From Prostheceraeus crozeri (lineage: Eukaryota > Platyhelminthes > Polycladida > Euryleptidae): a stretch of DNA of 64,000 nt. This document shows positions 44,338 to 51,633 of this stretch, in pieces. The stretch is from positions 52,483 to 116,482 of the forward strand of contig CAJQUW010003382.1 of the NCBI GenBank assembly GCA_907163375.1. The letters run 5' to 3'. Each line of letters opens with the position of its first letter. The first letter of the stretch is position 1. The position numbers and the translations under genes are program-made. The notes beneath the pieces are model-generated. The model was not told the origin of the DNA. It searched no databases and saw nothing but the letters and a program-made list of their open reading frames with translations.

Positions 44338-44748
44338 ATGTCTTTCTCAAACGACTGCGGAACATTACATTTTCATAGGCAAAGTTTGAAAGGAGATGTT
44401 CAAGATTATGTGATAAATTTTCATAAAGATGAGACCGAGATCGAAGCAGTGGTCGATGATGCTAGCACTCTATTTCTAGAGTTAATGAATACATTCTCTG
44501 ATAGCATTATCATGGCGCGATTAGTTGCGAAAATTAAGTTTAGTCATTTTGGAAAGGAAGAGGTGGAAAGTCGCTCTTTCCATTTTGCTTCTTATTCAAT
44601 GGAAGTGGTAGATCACCCCGAAGAATTTTTTAAAAGACATATGATAAAAATTGCTGAACGTCTTAACGCATTTAACCATCATGGTAGCAGTCTAGTGATT
44701 GACGCGATTTCAGATATTCACATTCAAATTTCCATAAAGAAAAATTGA
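44338..44748 (+). CDS. Stand-alone version of the domain found ahead of the polymerase (136 aa)
   Basis: The start is ATG at 44338, 31 bp after ATGCAATG. The C-terminal half (SYSMEVVDHPEEFF, RLNAFNHHGSSLVIDAI) lines up with a segment N-terminal to the polymerase in the minus-strand gene (ATEVVDCESW, NIDKFNERDSGLVFDGL). In invertebrate Polintons this domain is usually attached to the polymerase. Here it exists both attached and free. The function is unknown. The stop overlaps the start of the next gene by four bases. Confidence 0.55.
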   Translation: MSFSNDCGTLHFHRQSLKGDVQDYVINFHKDETEIEAVVDDASTLFLELMNTFSDSIIMARLVAKIKFSHFGKEEVESRSFHFASYSMEVVDHPEEFFKRHMIKIAERLNAFNHHGSSLVIDAISDIHIQISIKKN

Positions 44749-45074
44749 AAATGCAGTGGTACTTGATTGTAGCACAATTGGTTTTCGAGCTATGTCTGCT
44801 CACTCTCGAAGTATATTCCTTCTGTACATGCGTCTATTATTTAGAAAAGGCTAGCAAATTCATATCTTCAAAAAGACTTGCTATAGACATCAGTAACGGT
44901 GAAACTATGTGTTGCGATGTATGTAAGCGAAAGGATGGAAATGAAAAGCGCATCTTCAAGAGATGTAAGCATGCTTTTTGTCAACGCTGTTTCATACGTA
45001 ATTGCATTCAACTTTGCCAATGTAACCACTGTGATATTGCTCATTTCGAGTGTCACTTATGTCGCAATAGTTAG
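44745..45074 (+). CDS. Membrane-anchored RING-finger protein candidate (109 aa)
   Basis: The N terminus holds a hydrophobic stretch (LIVAQLVFELCLLTLEVY, residues about 6-23) that could be a signal anchor. The C-terminal half has a RING-HC-like pattern: MCCDVC, then CKHAFCQRC, then CQCNHC and CHLC. RING proteins act as E3 ubiquitin ligases; whether this one does is inference. The ATG overlaps the upstream stop, and the next gene starts 51 bp later. Confidence 0.55.
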   Translation: MKMQWYLIVAQLVFELCLLTLEVYSFCTCVYYLEKASKFISSKRLAIDISNGETMCCDVCKRKDGNEKRIFKRCKHAFCQRCFIRNCIQLCQCNHCDIAHFECHLCRNS

Positions 45075-45125
45075 TACCTATGGAAATGTGGTAAAGATAG
45101 GTTTTAGCAAAGACTAACACGGAAA

Positions 45126-45482
45126 ATGGCGAAACGTAAAATGACGAAACGTAAAAGTCAAAAGTTTTCTTCAGCCATTCAAGCTCTCCGACGAATGAAA
45201 GCAAATCAGCGATACAATGCTATACGACATGCTAACGATAAATTCATTTGTGAAATTATTTCTCATGTGAGGAAGTTGAGGACGAAGAAATTAGCGCCAA
45301 AACAACGAAAGTTACTTAAGCGATATGCTACGAAATTGCGTTTCATCTCCAATCCTAAAGTCACCTTTCAAAGAAAGAGGAAAACTCTAACACAAAAGGG
45401 CGGTTTCCTTTCAGCAATACTTCCAATGATAGCTCCTGCCGTGGGCAACCTATTGGGTAATATCTTTGGCTCTAAGCGTTAA
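45126..45482 (+). CDS. Basic Polinton virion-type protein with hydrophobic C terminus (118 aa)
   Basis: Strongly Lys/Arg-rich throughout (MAKRKMTKRKSQKF; SHVRKLRTKKLAPKQRKLL), ending in a Gly/hydrophobic amphipathic segment (GGFLSAILPMIAPAVGNLLG). Similar small proteins with this basic body and hydrophobic tail are common in Polintons beside the ATPase. Adenovirus core and membrane-lytic proteins have comparable composition. A role in genome condensation or entry is inference. The stop overlaps the upstream extension of the ATPase frame. Confidence 0.65.
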   Translation: MAKRKMTKRKSQKFSSAIQALRRMKANQRYNAIRHANDKFICEIISHVRKLRTKKLAPKQRKLLKRYATKLRFISNPKVTFQRKRKTLTQKGGFLSAILPMIAPAVGNLLGNIFGSKR

Positions 45483-45484
45483 TT

Positions 45485-45492
45485 ATGCAAAT
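45485..45492 (+). promoter_or_regulatory. ATGCAAAT box before the ATPase gene
   Basis: ATGCAAAT lies 29 bp before the ATPase start, and the same core precedes several other genes of this element. Confidence 0.5.
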
Positions 45493-45513
45493 GTTGAATC
45501 TCAAAGTAATAAA

Positions 45514-46101
45514 ATGGATTTCAGACTTCAATGTGATAAAGTTCTGACTGTATCAGGTCCATCTCATGCAGGTAAAACTGTTTTCACGCTGAATTTATTG
45601 GATAAAAGATGGGAGTTGTTTAAGGAACCTATCAATCGAGTGATTTGGTGTTATGGTATTTATCAACCGTCGCTGTTTCAGGAATTGCAAAGTCGCAACT
45701 TTATTCGACATGAAGGAATTATTCCAGTGGATAAACTTCAGTCTAATGATGTTGTTGTATTGGATGATTTATTAAAAGAAAGTAAGAATTCAAAAGATGT
45801 TACAGATATGTTCACTCGCGCAGCACACCATAAAAGGTGCTTTATCATCTATATCACACAAAATTTGTTTCCTGATGGAAAAGAAGCTCGTACACGAAAC
45901 CTGAATACACACTATTATGCTATTTTCAAGAATCCGCGAGATAAAAGTCAATTTGAAATTTTAGCGCGACAAGTTGCACCCAGAGGATCAAAAGCCTTAA
46001 TTGAAATTTTCAAGCAGCTACTGAAAAACCATACGGTTACTTATTCATTGACTTTACGCAAGAGTGTCCGGAAGAATTTAGATTTCGAAGTGATATTTTG
46101 A
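45514..46101 (+). CDS. FtsK/HerA-type DNA-packaging ATPase (195 aa)
   Basis: It would pump the element's DNA into the capsid. The Walker A motif is GPSHAGKT (residues 15-22), Walker B is VVVLDDLL (80-87), and the sensor-like YITQN follows at 113-117. The length fits Polinton/adintovirus ATPases. I chose the ATG at 45514 because the longer frame begins at a TTG inside the preceding gene and the ATG sits 29 bp after an ATGCAAAT box. The gene is intact. Its neighbour order (basic protein, ATPase, unknown, integrase) is Polinton-like. Confidence 0.9.
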   Translation: MDFRLQCDKVLTVSGPSHAGKTVFTLNLLDKRWELFKEPINRVIWCYGIYQPSLFQELQSRNFIRHEGIIPVDKLQSNDVVVLDDLLKESKNSKDVTDMFTRAAHHKRCFIIYITQNLFPDGKEARTRNLNTHYYAIFKNPRDKSQFEILARQVAPRGSKALIEIFKQLLKNHTVTYSLTLRKSVRKNLDFEVIF

Positions 46102-46126
46102 AAACTCCCATGATTATCTACAAACT

Positions 46127-46819
46127 ATGAGTTCTTATTCTCGCATGATTGTTATTCCTCAGGATGAATATGTACAATTGACTGCCATGCAGCAAGTAAA
46201 GCAACCTCTTGCAAATCAAATGTATAGGAAAGAAATAGATTATCAGCAAAATGTTCACATCAAAGATCCACATCGTGCTGTATTATTACAATCGGAAACT
46301 GTTGAGCAATTGAAAAACTTGAAGAATAAGATGCGTGACTCTGTATCGACTGCTACACCTTTAGCATCTCGCGCACATGCCACATCTCTTTTCAACAGTA
46401 TTGAATCCCATCTCAATGTAAATGATAGAGGAGAAATCATTACAGATGAAAATAAAGTGATTGATGCTTCACGTTATGAAGACTTGATTCAGTATGCGAC
46501 ACGTAGAAAGCGCCGTCAGGGCTATGTTCCACCTGGTTGGTCATACTTTCTTAAACTATTGAAAAAGCATAATGTGCCAAAATTTTCTTTAAATAATGAG
46601 ACATTGAAAGAACTTGATTCAACAGTGGCTACTGCTCCAATGCTTCAGGCGATGAAAATGCCAACAAATTGGTTTAAGACGTCACCTGCTACATCCCCTC
46701 CCACACTCACTAAGCAAACAAGAGGAAGAACTCGACGTAGATCTACATCACCACTAAAACTAGTAAAAGGAAAACGTAAAACAGCTCCTCCTAGGAAATA
46801 CATGTTCTCAGACTATTAA
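46127..46819 (+). CDS. Conserved Polinton-type protein of unknown function (230 aa)
   Basis: It starts MSSYSRMIVIPQDEYVQL, a pattern I associate with proteins next to the integrase in Polintons. A helical N-terminal half (QSETVEQLKNLKNKM) precedes a folded-looking middle (YEDLIQYATRRKRRQG) and a basic Ser/Pro tail (RGRTRRRSTSPLKLVKGKRK). It may be a DNA- or capsid-associated protein. No catalytic motif is seen. Confidence 0.55.
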   Translation: MSSYSRMIVIPQDEYVQLTAMQQVKQPLANQMYRKEIDYQQNVHIKDPHRAVLLQSETVEQLKNLKNKMRDSVSTATPLASRAHATSLFNSIESHLNVNDRGEIITDENKVIDASRYEDLIQYATRRKRRQGYVPPGWSYFLKLLKKHNVPKFSLNNETLKELDSTVATAPMLQAMKMPTNWFKTSPATSPPTLTKQTRGRTRRRSTSPLKLVKGKRKTAPPRKYMFSDY

Positions 46820-46820
46820 T

Positions 46821-47036
46821 ATGAAGCAGATGTGTTGCTTGCCATGTAATGAGCCGCCAGAGGTGAATGTCGTTGTCACTTGCACTTGCTGCGCCAGCTC
46901 TCATAATGAAACCCCTAAGCAATGTGAACACGATCGCAAAACCGCTAAAGCTAAATGCTGCAGTTGTTGTAAATGTAGAAAGGTAAGAAAACAAAAAGAT
47001 GAGAAGGAGGAAAAAGAGTCAGTCGTCATCGACTGA
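46821..47036 (+). CDS. Very cysteine-rich small protein (71 aa)
   Basis: Twelve Cys residues lie in the first 53 positions (MCCLPC, TCTCC, CCSCCKC), followed by a highly charged tail. It starts two bases after the preceding stop, and its end overlaps the integrase start in another frame. It could bind zinc. A GTAAGA donor-like site at 46983 inside it raises the possibility that part of it is an exon. The family is not recognised. Confidence 0.45.
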   Translation: MKQMCCLPCNEPPEVNVVVTCTCCASSHNETPKQCEHDRKTAKAKCCSCCKCRKVRKQKDEKEEKESVVID

Positions 47037-48087
47037 ACGTTTGAAGTCAATCTATTATGATGTAAAACATCCGGCAGGATTTGCATCTATCAAGAAATTA
47101 TCAAAAGCGAGTGGTCTTCCACAATCACAAGTGAAACGATGGTTAAAGGGTCAGGCTACCTATACACTCCACAAACAAGCGAAAAAGAAGTACCGCACCC
47201 GCCATTATATTGTTCATGACATCGATGAACAGTGGCAAGCAGATTTGTGTGATGTTGCCTCCATTTCAAAACATAACTCGGGCAATAATTTTATTTTAAC
47301 CGTCATTGATATTTTCTCGCGTTATGCGTGGGCTCAACCTTTAAAAACTAAAGAAGGGAAAGGAGTAGCAAAAGCATTCCAAACAATTTTTCGAGAAGGT
47401 CGCATTCCAAAAAGAATTCAGAGTGATCAAGGAAAAGAGTTTGAAAATCAGCATGTGACAAGATTATTTGAGAGGCATGACATTGAGTTGTTTAGTGTAA
47501 ACAGTGCTTATAAAGCTGCACTCGTTGAACGTTTTAATCGCACATTAAAAAATCGCTTGTGGCGACATTTTACCGCCAACTTGACACAAAATTGGACAAA
47601 GGTTCTACAAGATACACTCCATGCCTACAATCACTCTATCCATCGTTCTATTGGACTCAGACCAGTAGATGTAAATGCTGACAATGTAGATAAAGTGCGC
47701 GAATCATTCCAACGTAAACGCACTCATGTGAAAAGTGATGTGAAAATTGGTGATAAAGTTCGTATCTCAAAAGTGAAAAGTGTTTTTGCTAAAGGGTACC
47801 TCCCGAATTGGACAGAGGAGGTATTTACAGTATCAAGGATTAATCAAAAAGACTCTCCGACCACCTACAAGTTGAAAGATTACGATAATGAAGAAATTGA
47901 GGGTAGCTTTTACCGCGATGAGATTGAGGTAGTCACTGAAAGTGAAACATATTTGGTAGAGAAAATCATTCGATGTAAAAAACGGCAAGGTGAAGAATGG
48001 TGTCTTGTTAAATGGACTGGTTATCCTTCAAGTATGAACTCTTGGATGCGTCGTGCCGACAACTTTCATCTAAGTGATCGACAGTGA
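46999..48087 (+). CDS. Retroviral-type integrase with C-terminal chromodomain (362 aa)
   Basis: It catalyses insertion of the element, with short target duplications. A basic N terminus leads to a helix-turn-helix-like segment (KASGLPQSQVKRWLKG). The catalytic core has D82 (QADL), D143 (QSDQGKEF) and E177 (ALVERFNRTLK), the last two separated by 33 residues. The chromodomain at about 315-358 contains YLVEKIIR and LVKWTGYP and may steer integration to methylated histones. The gene is intact. This integrase-chromodomain plan is diagnostic of Polintons. Confidence 0.92.
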   Translation: MRRRKKSQSSSTERLKSIYYDVKHPAGFASIKKLSKASGLPQSQVKRWLKGQATYTLHKQAKKKYRTRHYIVHDIDEQWQADLCDVASISKHNSGNNFILTVIDIFSRYAWAQPLKTKEGKGVAKAFQTIFREGRIPKRIQSDQGKEFENQHVTRLFERHDIELFSVNSAYKAALVERFNRTLKNRLWRHFTANLTQNWTKVLQDTLHAYNHSIHRSIGLRPVDVNADNVDKVRESFQRKRTHVKSDVKIGDKVRISKVKSVFAKGYLPNWTEEVFTVSRINQKDSPTTYKLKDYDNEEIEGSFYRDEIEVVTESETYLVEKIIRCKKRQGEEWCLVKWTGYPSSMNSWMRRADNFHLSDRQ

Positions 48088-48090
48088 TTC

Positions 48091-48098
48091 ATGCAAAG
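48091..48098 (+). promoter_or_regulatory. ATGCAAAG box before the 151-aa virion gene
   Basis: It lies 38 bp before ATG 48129. A TAACTAAC...TTTAG acceptor-like run lies between the two. Confidence 0.4.
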
Positions 48099-48128
48099 TT
48101 GTAACTAACAATGTTTAGGGTTTGAGCT

Positions 48129-48584
48129 ATGAATCCAACTGTCTCATTTTATTCACGACCCTCCTATGTAAGTGGTGGAGGACAAATTTACATCGGCGCT
48201 CGCCGCCAACGTGGAGGTAGCATACTTGGTGCACTGAAATCTGTTGTAGCACCTCTCATATCCAATGTCGGTAGATCTTTAAAACGAAATGTTTTAAGTA
48301 ATGCCGTTGGCTTTGCTGGTGATGTTGCTAGTGATCTTTCCAGAGGTAGAAGTTTTAAGAGCAGTTTGTTGAATCGTGGGAAGGAACGCGGTTTAAAAAC
48401 ATTGAAGCAGACCATTGCTGGTGTTACTCAAGGAAAGAAATCACCTAAACGAATGAAAAAAGGAAGGAGGAAACATCGCGGAGCTGGTAAGGTGCGATCT
48501 TCAGTCAAAAGGCATTCACGCAAACGTCGCAGAGGCTCTAATCATTCATCAGGCGCTAAACGACGACGCTGCTATAACTTCTAA
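48129..48584 (+). CDS. Basic core/minor virion protein, adenovirus pVI/pX-like in composition (151 aa)
   Basis: The N-terminal part has a Gly-Gly-Gly patch and a sheet-like segment (GGGQIYIGARRQRGGS) before an amphipathic helix (ILGALKSVVAPLISNVG). The C-terminal third is almost entirely Lys/Arg/His/Gly/Ser (KRMKKGRRKHRGAG, KRHSRKRRRGSNHSS). Such proteins condense DNA or disrupt membranes in adenovirus relatives. Homology cannot be shown from composition alone. It lies directly before the capsid gene. Confidence 0.6.
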   Translation: MNPTVSFYSRPSYVSGGGQIYIGARRQRGGSILGALKSVVAPLISNVGRSLKRNVLSNAVGFAGDVASDLSRGRSFKSSLLNRGKERGLKTLKQTIAGVTQGKKSPKRMKKGRRKHRGAGKVRSSVKRHSRKRRRGSNHSSGAKRRRCYNF

Positions 48585-48586
48585 TC

Positions 48587-49864
48587 ATGGAGTGTAAAAC
48601 TTCCGGTTTTTGTTTGTTCGATCAACAAGCCATACAGACAGATATTCTTAGTTCAAGTATTGTAGATTATCATCCTCGAACAGCTGAGAATGCTGGCCCC
48701 ATTGAATTTGTTATTCCTGGTGGTAGTGATGACTACATAGATTTGAGTTATGCGATGCTTGATTTGAGGTTTAGAATTCAGCAAGCAGATGGAACTGCTA
48801 TTGACGATGCACGTAAAGTTGGACTGAACAATTTACCATTGACTACATTACTTCGCGATGTTTCTCTAACGATTGGAGAGCAGCAGGTGGAAGGTGGTCA
48901 AAGCGATTATCCCTATAAATCATATTTCAATCATGTATCACAGTTTCATCCAGCAGCACAAAAAAGTCATATGGAAGCCATGGGATGGTACAAAGATGAA
49001 GCAGGAAAATTTGATGTTGAAACAAACAGTGGCTTTGTAAAGCGATCTGCTATGATTAAAGATAGTAGAGTATGTCAGCTATATGGTCCGCTGAATTTAG
49101 ACTTCTTTAGACAGTCAAAGTTTTTACTCTGTAATACCAGCATGCGACTCAAGCTGACATTGAATAAGCCTGAATTTGCGCTGAATGCATTTGCTAAAGT
49201 TGACAATTTTAGAATTCATGTGGAAGATATTGCACTTTACATTCGTCGAGTAGTACCGAATCCAAGTGTCATTAGAGGACATGCTGAAGGTCTTAACCGC
49301 CAAAATGCCATTTACCCCGTTCAGCATACAAAGCTTCTCACCTTTACAATTCCGAAAGATCAAAAGAGTTTCATGAAAGATGGCCTCTTTCCATCGGAAG
49401 CACCGAAGCTCCTCATGGTGGCAATGGTTGAAAATGACGCATTTAATGGTAATATAAAGAAGAATCCTTTCAATTTTAAACACAATCAGTTAAGTGAAAT
49501 TGCTTTACGTGTAAATGGTGTGAGTCATCCTGGTCCACCCTACAAACCAGATTTTGCTGCGGATCAATTTATGCGCAGTTATGTTGATTTTATGGATGTC
49601 TTTGGCTTTTACAATACGCATGATACCAACGGACTGACTATGAAAGAGTTTAAGAGTGGATATACTATTTATGCATTTGATTTGACTGCTGACAGCGATA
49701 TTAGTGCACCCTATCGTCAAGCGAACGTGCCTCATAATATTCGTTTGGATTTGACGTTCAAAAGAACACTACCTGAGACGATCAATGTATTAATTTATGC
49801 AGTCTTCGATTCAAATATTGAAATTACAAAGTATCGTGACGTGATTCTTCAGTATAATCGTTAA
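48587..49864 (+). CDS. Major capsid (hexon-like) protein, F54H12.2-like (425 aa)
   Basis: The N-terminal region carries the signature block PIEFVIPGGSDDYIDLSYAM, followed by LDLRFRI and a LLRDVSLTIGEQQVEGG segment, typical of proteins annotated as F54H12.2-like. These are the putative double-jelly-roll capsid proteins of Polintons and adintoviruses. The frame is full length and unbroken. Its TAA overlaps the ATG of the protease (TAATG). Assignment as the major capsid protein rests on family knowledge and gene order, not on structure. Confidence 0.8.
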   Translation: MECKTSGFCLFDQQAIQTDILSSSIVDYHPRTAENAGPIEFVIPGGSDDYIDLSYAMLDLRFRIQQADGTAIDDARKVGLNNLPLTTLLRDVSLTIGEQQVEGGQSDYPYKSYFNHVSQFHPAAQKSHMEAMGWYKDEAGKFDVETNSGFVKRSAMIKDSRVCQLYGPLNLDFFRQSKFLLCNTSMRLKLTLNKPEFALNAFAKVDNFRIHVEDIALYIRRVVPNPSVIRGHAEGLNRQNAIYPVQHTKLLTFTIPKDQKSFMKDGLFPSEAPKLLMVAMVENDAFNGNIKKNPFNFKHNQLSEIALRVNGVSHPGPPYKPDFAADQFMRSYVDFMDVFGFYNTHDTNGLTMKEFKSGYTIYAFDLTADSDISAPYRQANVPHNIRLDLTFKRTLPETINVLIYAVFDSNIEITKYRDVILQYNR

Positions 49865-50325
49865 TGAGTTGGTTGACTGCTGACGATATTAAGACTAAAG
49901 TGCAGCGTAATGCAGACGAAGCGACGTTGAAAGCTTTCGATAATGTCTATTCACTCGATACCTTACCACCTGCAGTAAATCACTATCCCATCTTTATTGT
50001 GCTAAACACTCATTCTCAGAATTTAGGCGGTGAGCATTGGAAAGCGATCTTTATTGGAGAAGACCGACGTGGTGAACTATTTGACTCTCTTGCTCAACCT
50101 CCAAATATACCAACACAGCAGTGGTTGAGAAAACATACGCGTCAATATCAGCGAAATGAACGCATACTACAACATCCACTTTCATCAACGTGTGGTGCTT
50201 TTGTACTGTACTTCATCTTAAAACGTTTACATGTATCTCGATTTGCATCTATTATTCAAAACTTTTCATGTAATCCATCCTCTAATGAAAAAATGATTTG
50301 TAAGTTCTATCATGATTTGAAATAA
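49864..50325 (+). CDS. Adenain-like cysteine protease (153 aa)
   Basis: It processes capsid precursor proteins during maturation. The catalytic residues can be placed: His58 in GGEHWKAI, Asp74 in ELFDSL, Gln103 seven residues before Cys110, and Cys110 in SSTCGAFVLYF. The spacing matches the adenovirus protease pattern. The start codon overlaps the capsid stop by one base. The stop TAA is embedded in AATAAA. The gene is intact. Confidence 0.9.
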   Translation: MSWLTADDIKTKVQRNADEATLKAFDNVYSLDTLPPAVNHYPIFIVLNTHSQNLGGEHWKAIFIGEDRRGELFDSLAQPPNIPTQQWLRKHTRQYQRNERILQHPLSSTCGAFVLYFILKRLHVSRFASIIQNFSCNPSSNEKMICKFYHDLK

Positions 50326-50326
50326 A
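50321..50326 (+). terminator. AATAAA overlapping the protease stop
   Basis: The last codon context is AAATAAAAA. It probably ends the plus-strand virion transcripts at the convergence with the minus-strand genes. Confidence 0.6.
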
Positions 50327-50350
50327 AACATCATGTTGGAAAAATTGTTT

Positions 50351-50356
50351 TTTATT
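50351..50356 (-). terminator. AATAAA overlapping the stop of the TBP-like gene
   Basis: On the minus strand the stop at 50354-50352 lies within AAATAAAAA, mirroring the protease end only 25 bp away. Confidence 0.6.
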
Positions 50357-50897
50357 TTACAATCCGCTGGGTACGTACATACTCAATGAGATAGTCTAGG
50401 ATCACATTTGCTTGTACATGAGATTTTAGTCCAGTAATGATCACTTTACTATTATGAAAGATTGCCACATGTACAGGTAACCAACAACTAATGAGAGCTG
50501 CAGGAAAAAGTTCGGGTTCATAACACAAATTGTAACTGCTGGTACGAATCTTCAAAAATGATACACTTTCACTCAATTGAGTAGAGATCACCATATTGTC
50601 CACAGTCAGATTCGACATCACACACCTCTCCCTCTTCCATATCCGACGTAGTAGTCTTTGTAGCTCTAAGCGCATTGACTGCGCCGATGAATGAGAAAGG
50701 GCGCCGAGAATCTGTACAGTTCCATTTGGGAAGAGTTGAAGATTCCGTGAATTGTTCATCTTCACCACTAACATTTGAGGTCGGCCCGGGTAATACTTGC
50801 TGTTTGGAAGCTGTTGGTGTAATGTTGTGAAATCGATTTTGGTGTAGAGTCTGAAGCGACGGAGAATGTTGACGATGGTGTAGCGATGGCGCTTCAT
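50352..50897 (-). CDS. TATA-binding-protein-like protein (181 aa)
   Basis: The ATG at 50897 begins MKRHRYTIVNILRRF. The protein has two TBP-type half-repeats: YYPGRPQMLVVKM with LQLFPNGTVQILGALS, and CYEPELFPAALI with VAIFHNSKVIITGLKS. Each has the F-x-N/S-G/K-x-V-x-I-x-G core and a following helix. YEPELFP is also found in eukaryotic TBPs. The length equals the TBP core of about 180 residues. The longer frame upstream (to 51041) overlaps the neighbouring gene and is not needed. It would bind promoter DNA and nucleate transcription. No TBP is part of the standard Polinton gene set known to me. Confidence 0.8.
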   Translation of the reverse strand: MKRHRYTIVNILRRFRLYTKIDFTTLHQQLPNSKYYPGRPQMLVVKMNNSRNLQLFPNGTVQILGALSHSSAQSMRLELQRLLRRIWKRERCVMSNLTVDNMVISTQLSESVSFLKIRTSSYNLCYEPELFPAALISCWLPVHVAIFHNSKVIITGLKSHVQANVILDYLIEYVRTQRIVK

Positions 50898-51219
50898 GAT
50901 GAAAGAATGAGTAAATTGAGCGATGCACCTTCCTTTTATACTTCTCCCAACCACCTTGATGAAATGTGAAGTTAGTATGAAGTTGGGAATGATAGAGTTG
51001 AATTCGCCGATTGTTGACGCGAAGCCAGATGCGATTTCCAATACGTGAATGTCTTTTCATATAGAAGTATTTCAAGTCCTTCATGATTTGATGTAGAGAT
51101 TGAAAATGACGATAAGATAAAACAAATTCTCTTCTCACATTTCCAGTTGAATCTTTGAAATAGACGTTTCGATCATGATCCGTTTCAATACGTTGTAGGG
51201 AATCTAATTTCCAACTCAT
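50569..51219 (-). CDS. Paralogue 2 of a small Polinton protein, with overlapping C-terminal extension
   Basis: The start is MSWKLDSLQRIETDHDRN. Residues 1-105 align along their length with the neighbouring protein at 51242-51598 (NVYFKDS, SYRHFQSLHQIMKDLKYF, IGNRIWLR, KVHRSIYSF). After that the frame runs 320 bp on top of the TBP-like gene with a low-complexity, acidic sequence (EEGEVCDVESDCGQ), so the extension may be a fortuitous overprint. The strand-rich fold and position suggest a nucleic-acid-binding or regulatory role. PC4-like coactivators have a comparable strand-helix plan, but that is speculative. Confidence 0.55.
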   Translation of the reverse strand: MSWKLDSLQRIETDHDRNVYFKDSTGNVRREFVLSYRHFQSLHQIMKDLKYFYMKRHSRIGNRIWLRVNNRRIQLYHSQLHTNFTFHQGGWEKYKRKVHRSIYSFFHHEAPSLHHRQHSPSLQTLHQNRFHNITPTASKQQVLPGPTSNVSGEDEQFTESSTLPKWNCTDSRRPFSFIGAVNALRATKTTTSDMEEGEVCDVESDCGQYGDLYSIE

Positions 51220-51241
51220 GATGTGTGGTAGTCATGTCTGA

Positions 51242-51598
51242 TTAAGATTTGCATAGTAGGGCGATGAACTCACGACGAATAAATGTCATGATGGAGCGAT
51301 GTATGTATCTTCTATACTTCTCCCAATTGTATTTGCGAAATGAGAAACAGTTTGCGGAATGAGAATGGTAGATTTGAATTTCATTTCTGTAATGTCGAAG
51401 CCAAACTTGATCACCCAAGGAGATGAATCTTAATGTTTCAAAATATTCCAAATCCCTCATGATATCATTGAGGTTGACAAATTGTCGCCATGTTAATGTA
51501 ATTCCTCTTGATGTATGACCATGAGAATTTTTGAAATGTACGTTTCCATCACGATCAACTCTGATATATTGTAGAGAGTCCAAAATCCAAGTCTTCAT
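51242..51598 (-). CDS. Paralogue 1 of a small Polinton protein (118 aa)
   Basis: I prefer the ATG at 51598 (MKTWILDSLQYIRVDRDGN) over the TTG at 51610 because the paralogue starts at the equivalent residue. Conserved blocks are NVHFKNS, TWRQFVNLNDIMRDLEYF, LGDQVWLR, IQIYHSH and WEKYRRYIHRSI. It ends without the extension seen in paralogue 2. It is divergently arranged with the minor capsid gene, only 35 bp from start to start. The function is unknown. Confidence 0.6.
   Translation of the reverse strand: MKTWILDSLQYIRVDRDGNVHFKNSHGHTSRGITLTWRQFVNLNDIMRDLEYFETLRFISLGDQVWLRHYRNEIQIYHSHSANCFSFRKYNWEKYRRYIHRSIMTFIRREFIALLCKS
51247..51254 (-). promoter_or_regulatory. ATGCAAAT box before paralogue 2
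   Basis: On the minus strand ATGCAAAT begins 35 bp before the ATG at 51219. It lies within the last codons of paralogue 1. Confidence 0.45.
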
Positions 51599-51604
51599 GA
51601 TGTT

Positions 51605-51612
51605 ATGCAAAG
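51605..51612 (+). promoter_or_regulatory. ATGCAAAG box before the first minor capsid gene
   Basis: It lies 29 bp before ATG 51634, in the short divergent gap. TATAAAA directly precedes the ATG and is too close to act as a normal TATA box. Confidence 0.5.
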
Positions 51613-51633
51613 TCGCAGATCAGCAATATAAAA

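Noticed and set aside
45466-45513. TTG-initiated extension of the ATPase
   Set aside because: It overlaps the previous gene's end and adds 16 residues without a motif. The ATG at 45514 follows the ATGCAAAT box at typical spacing.
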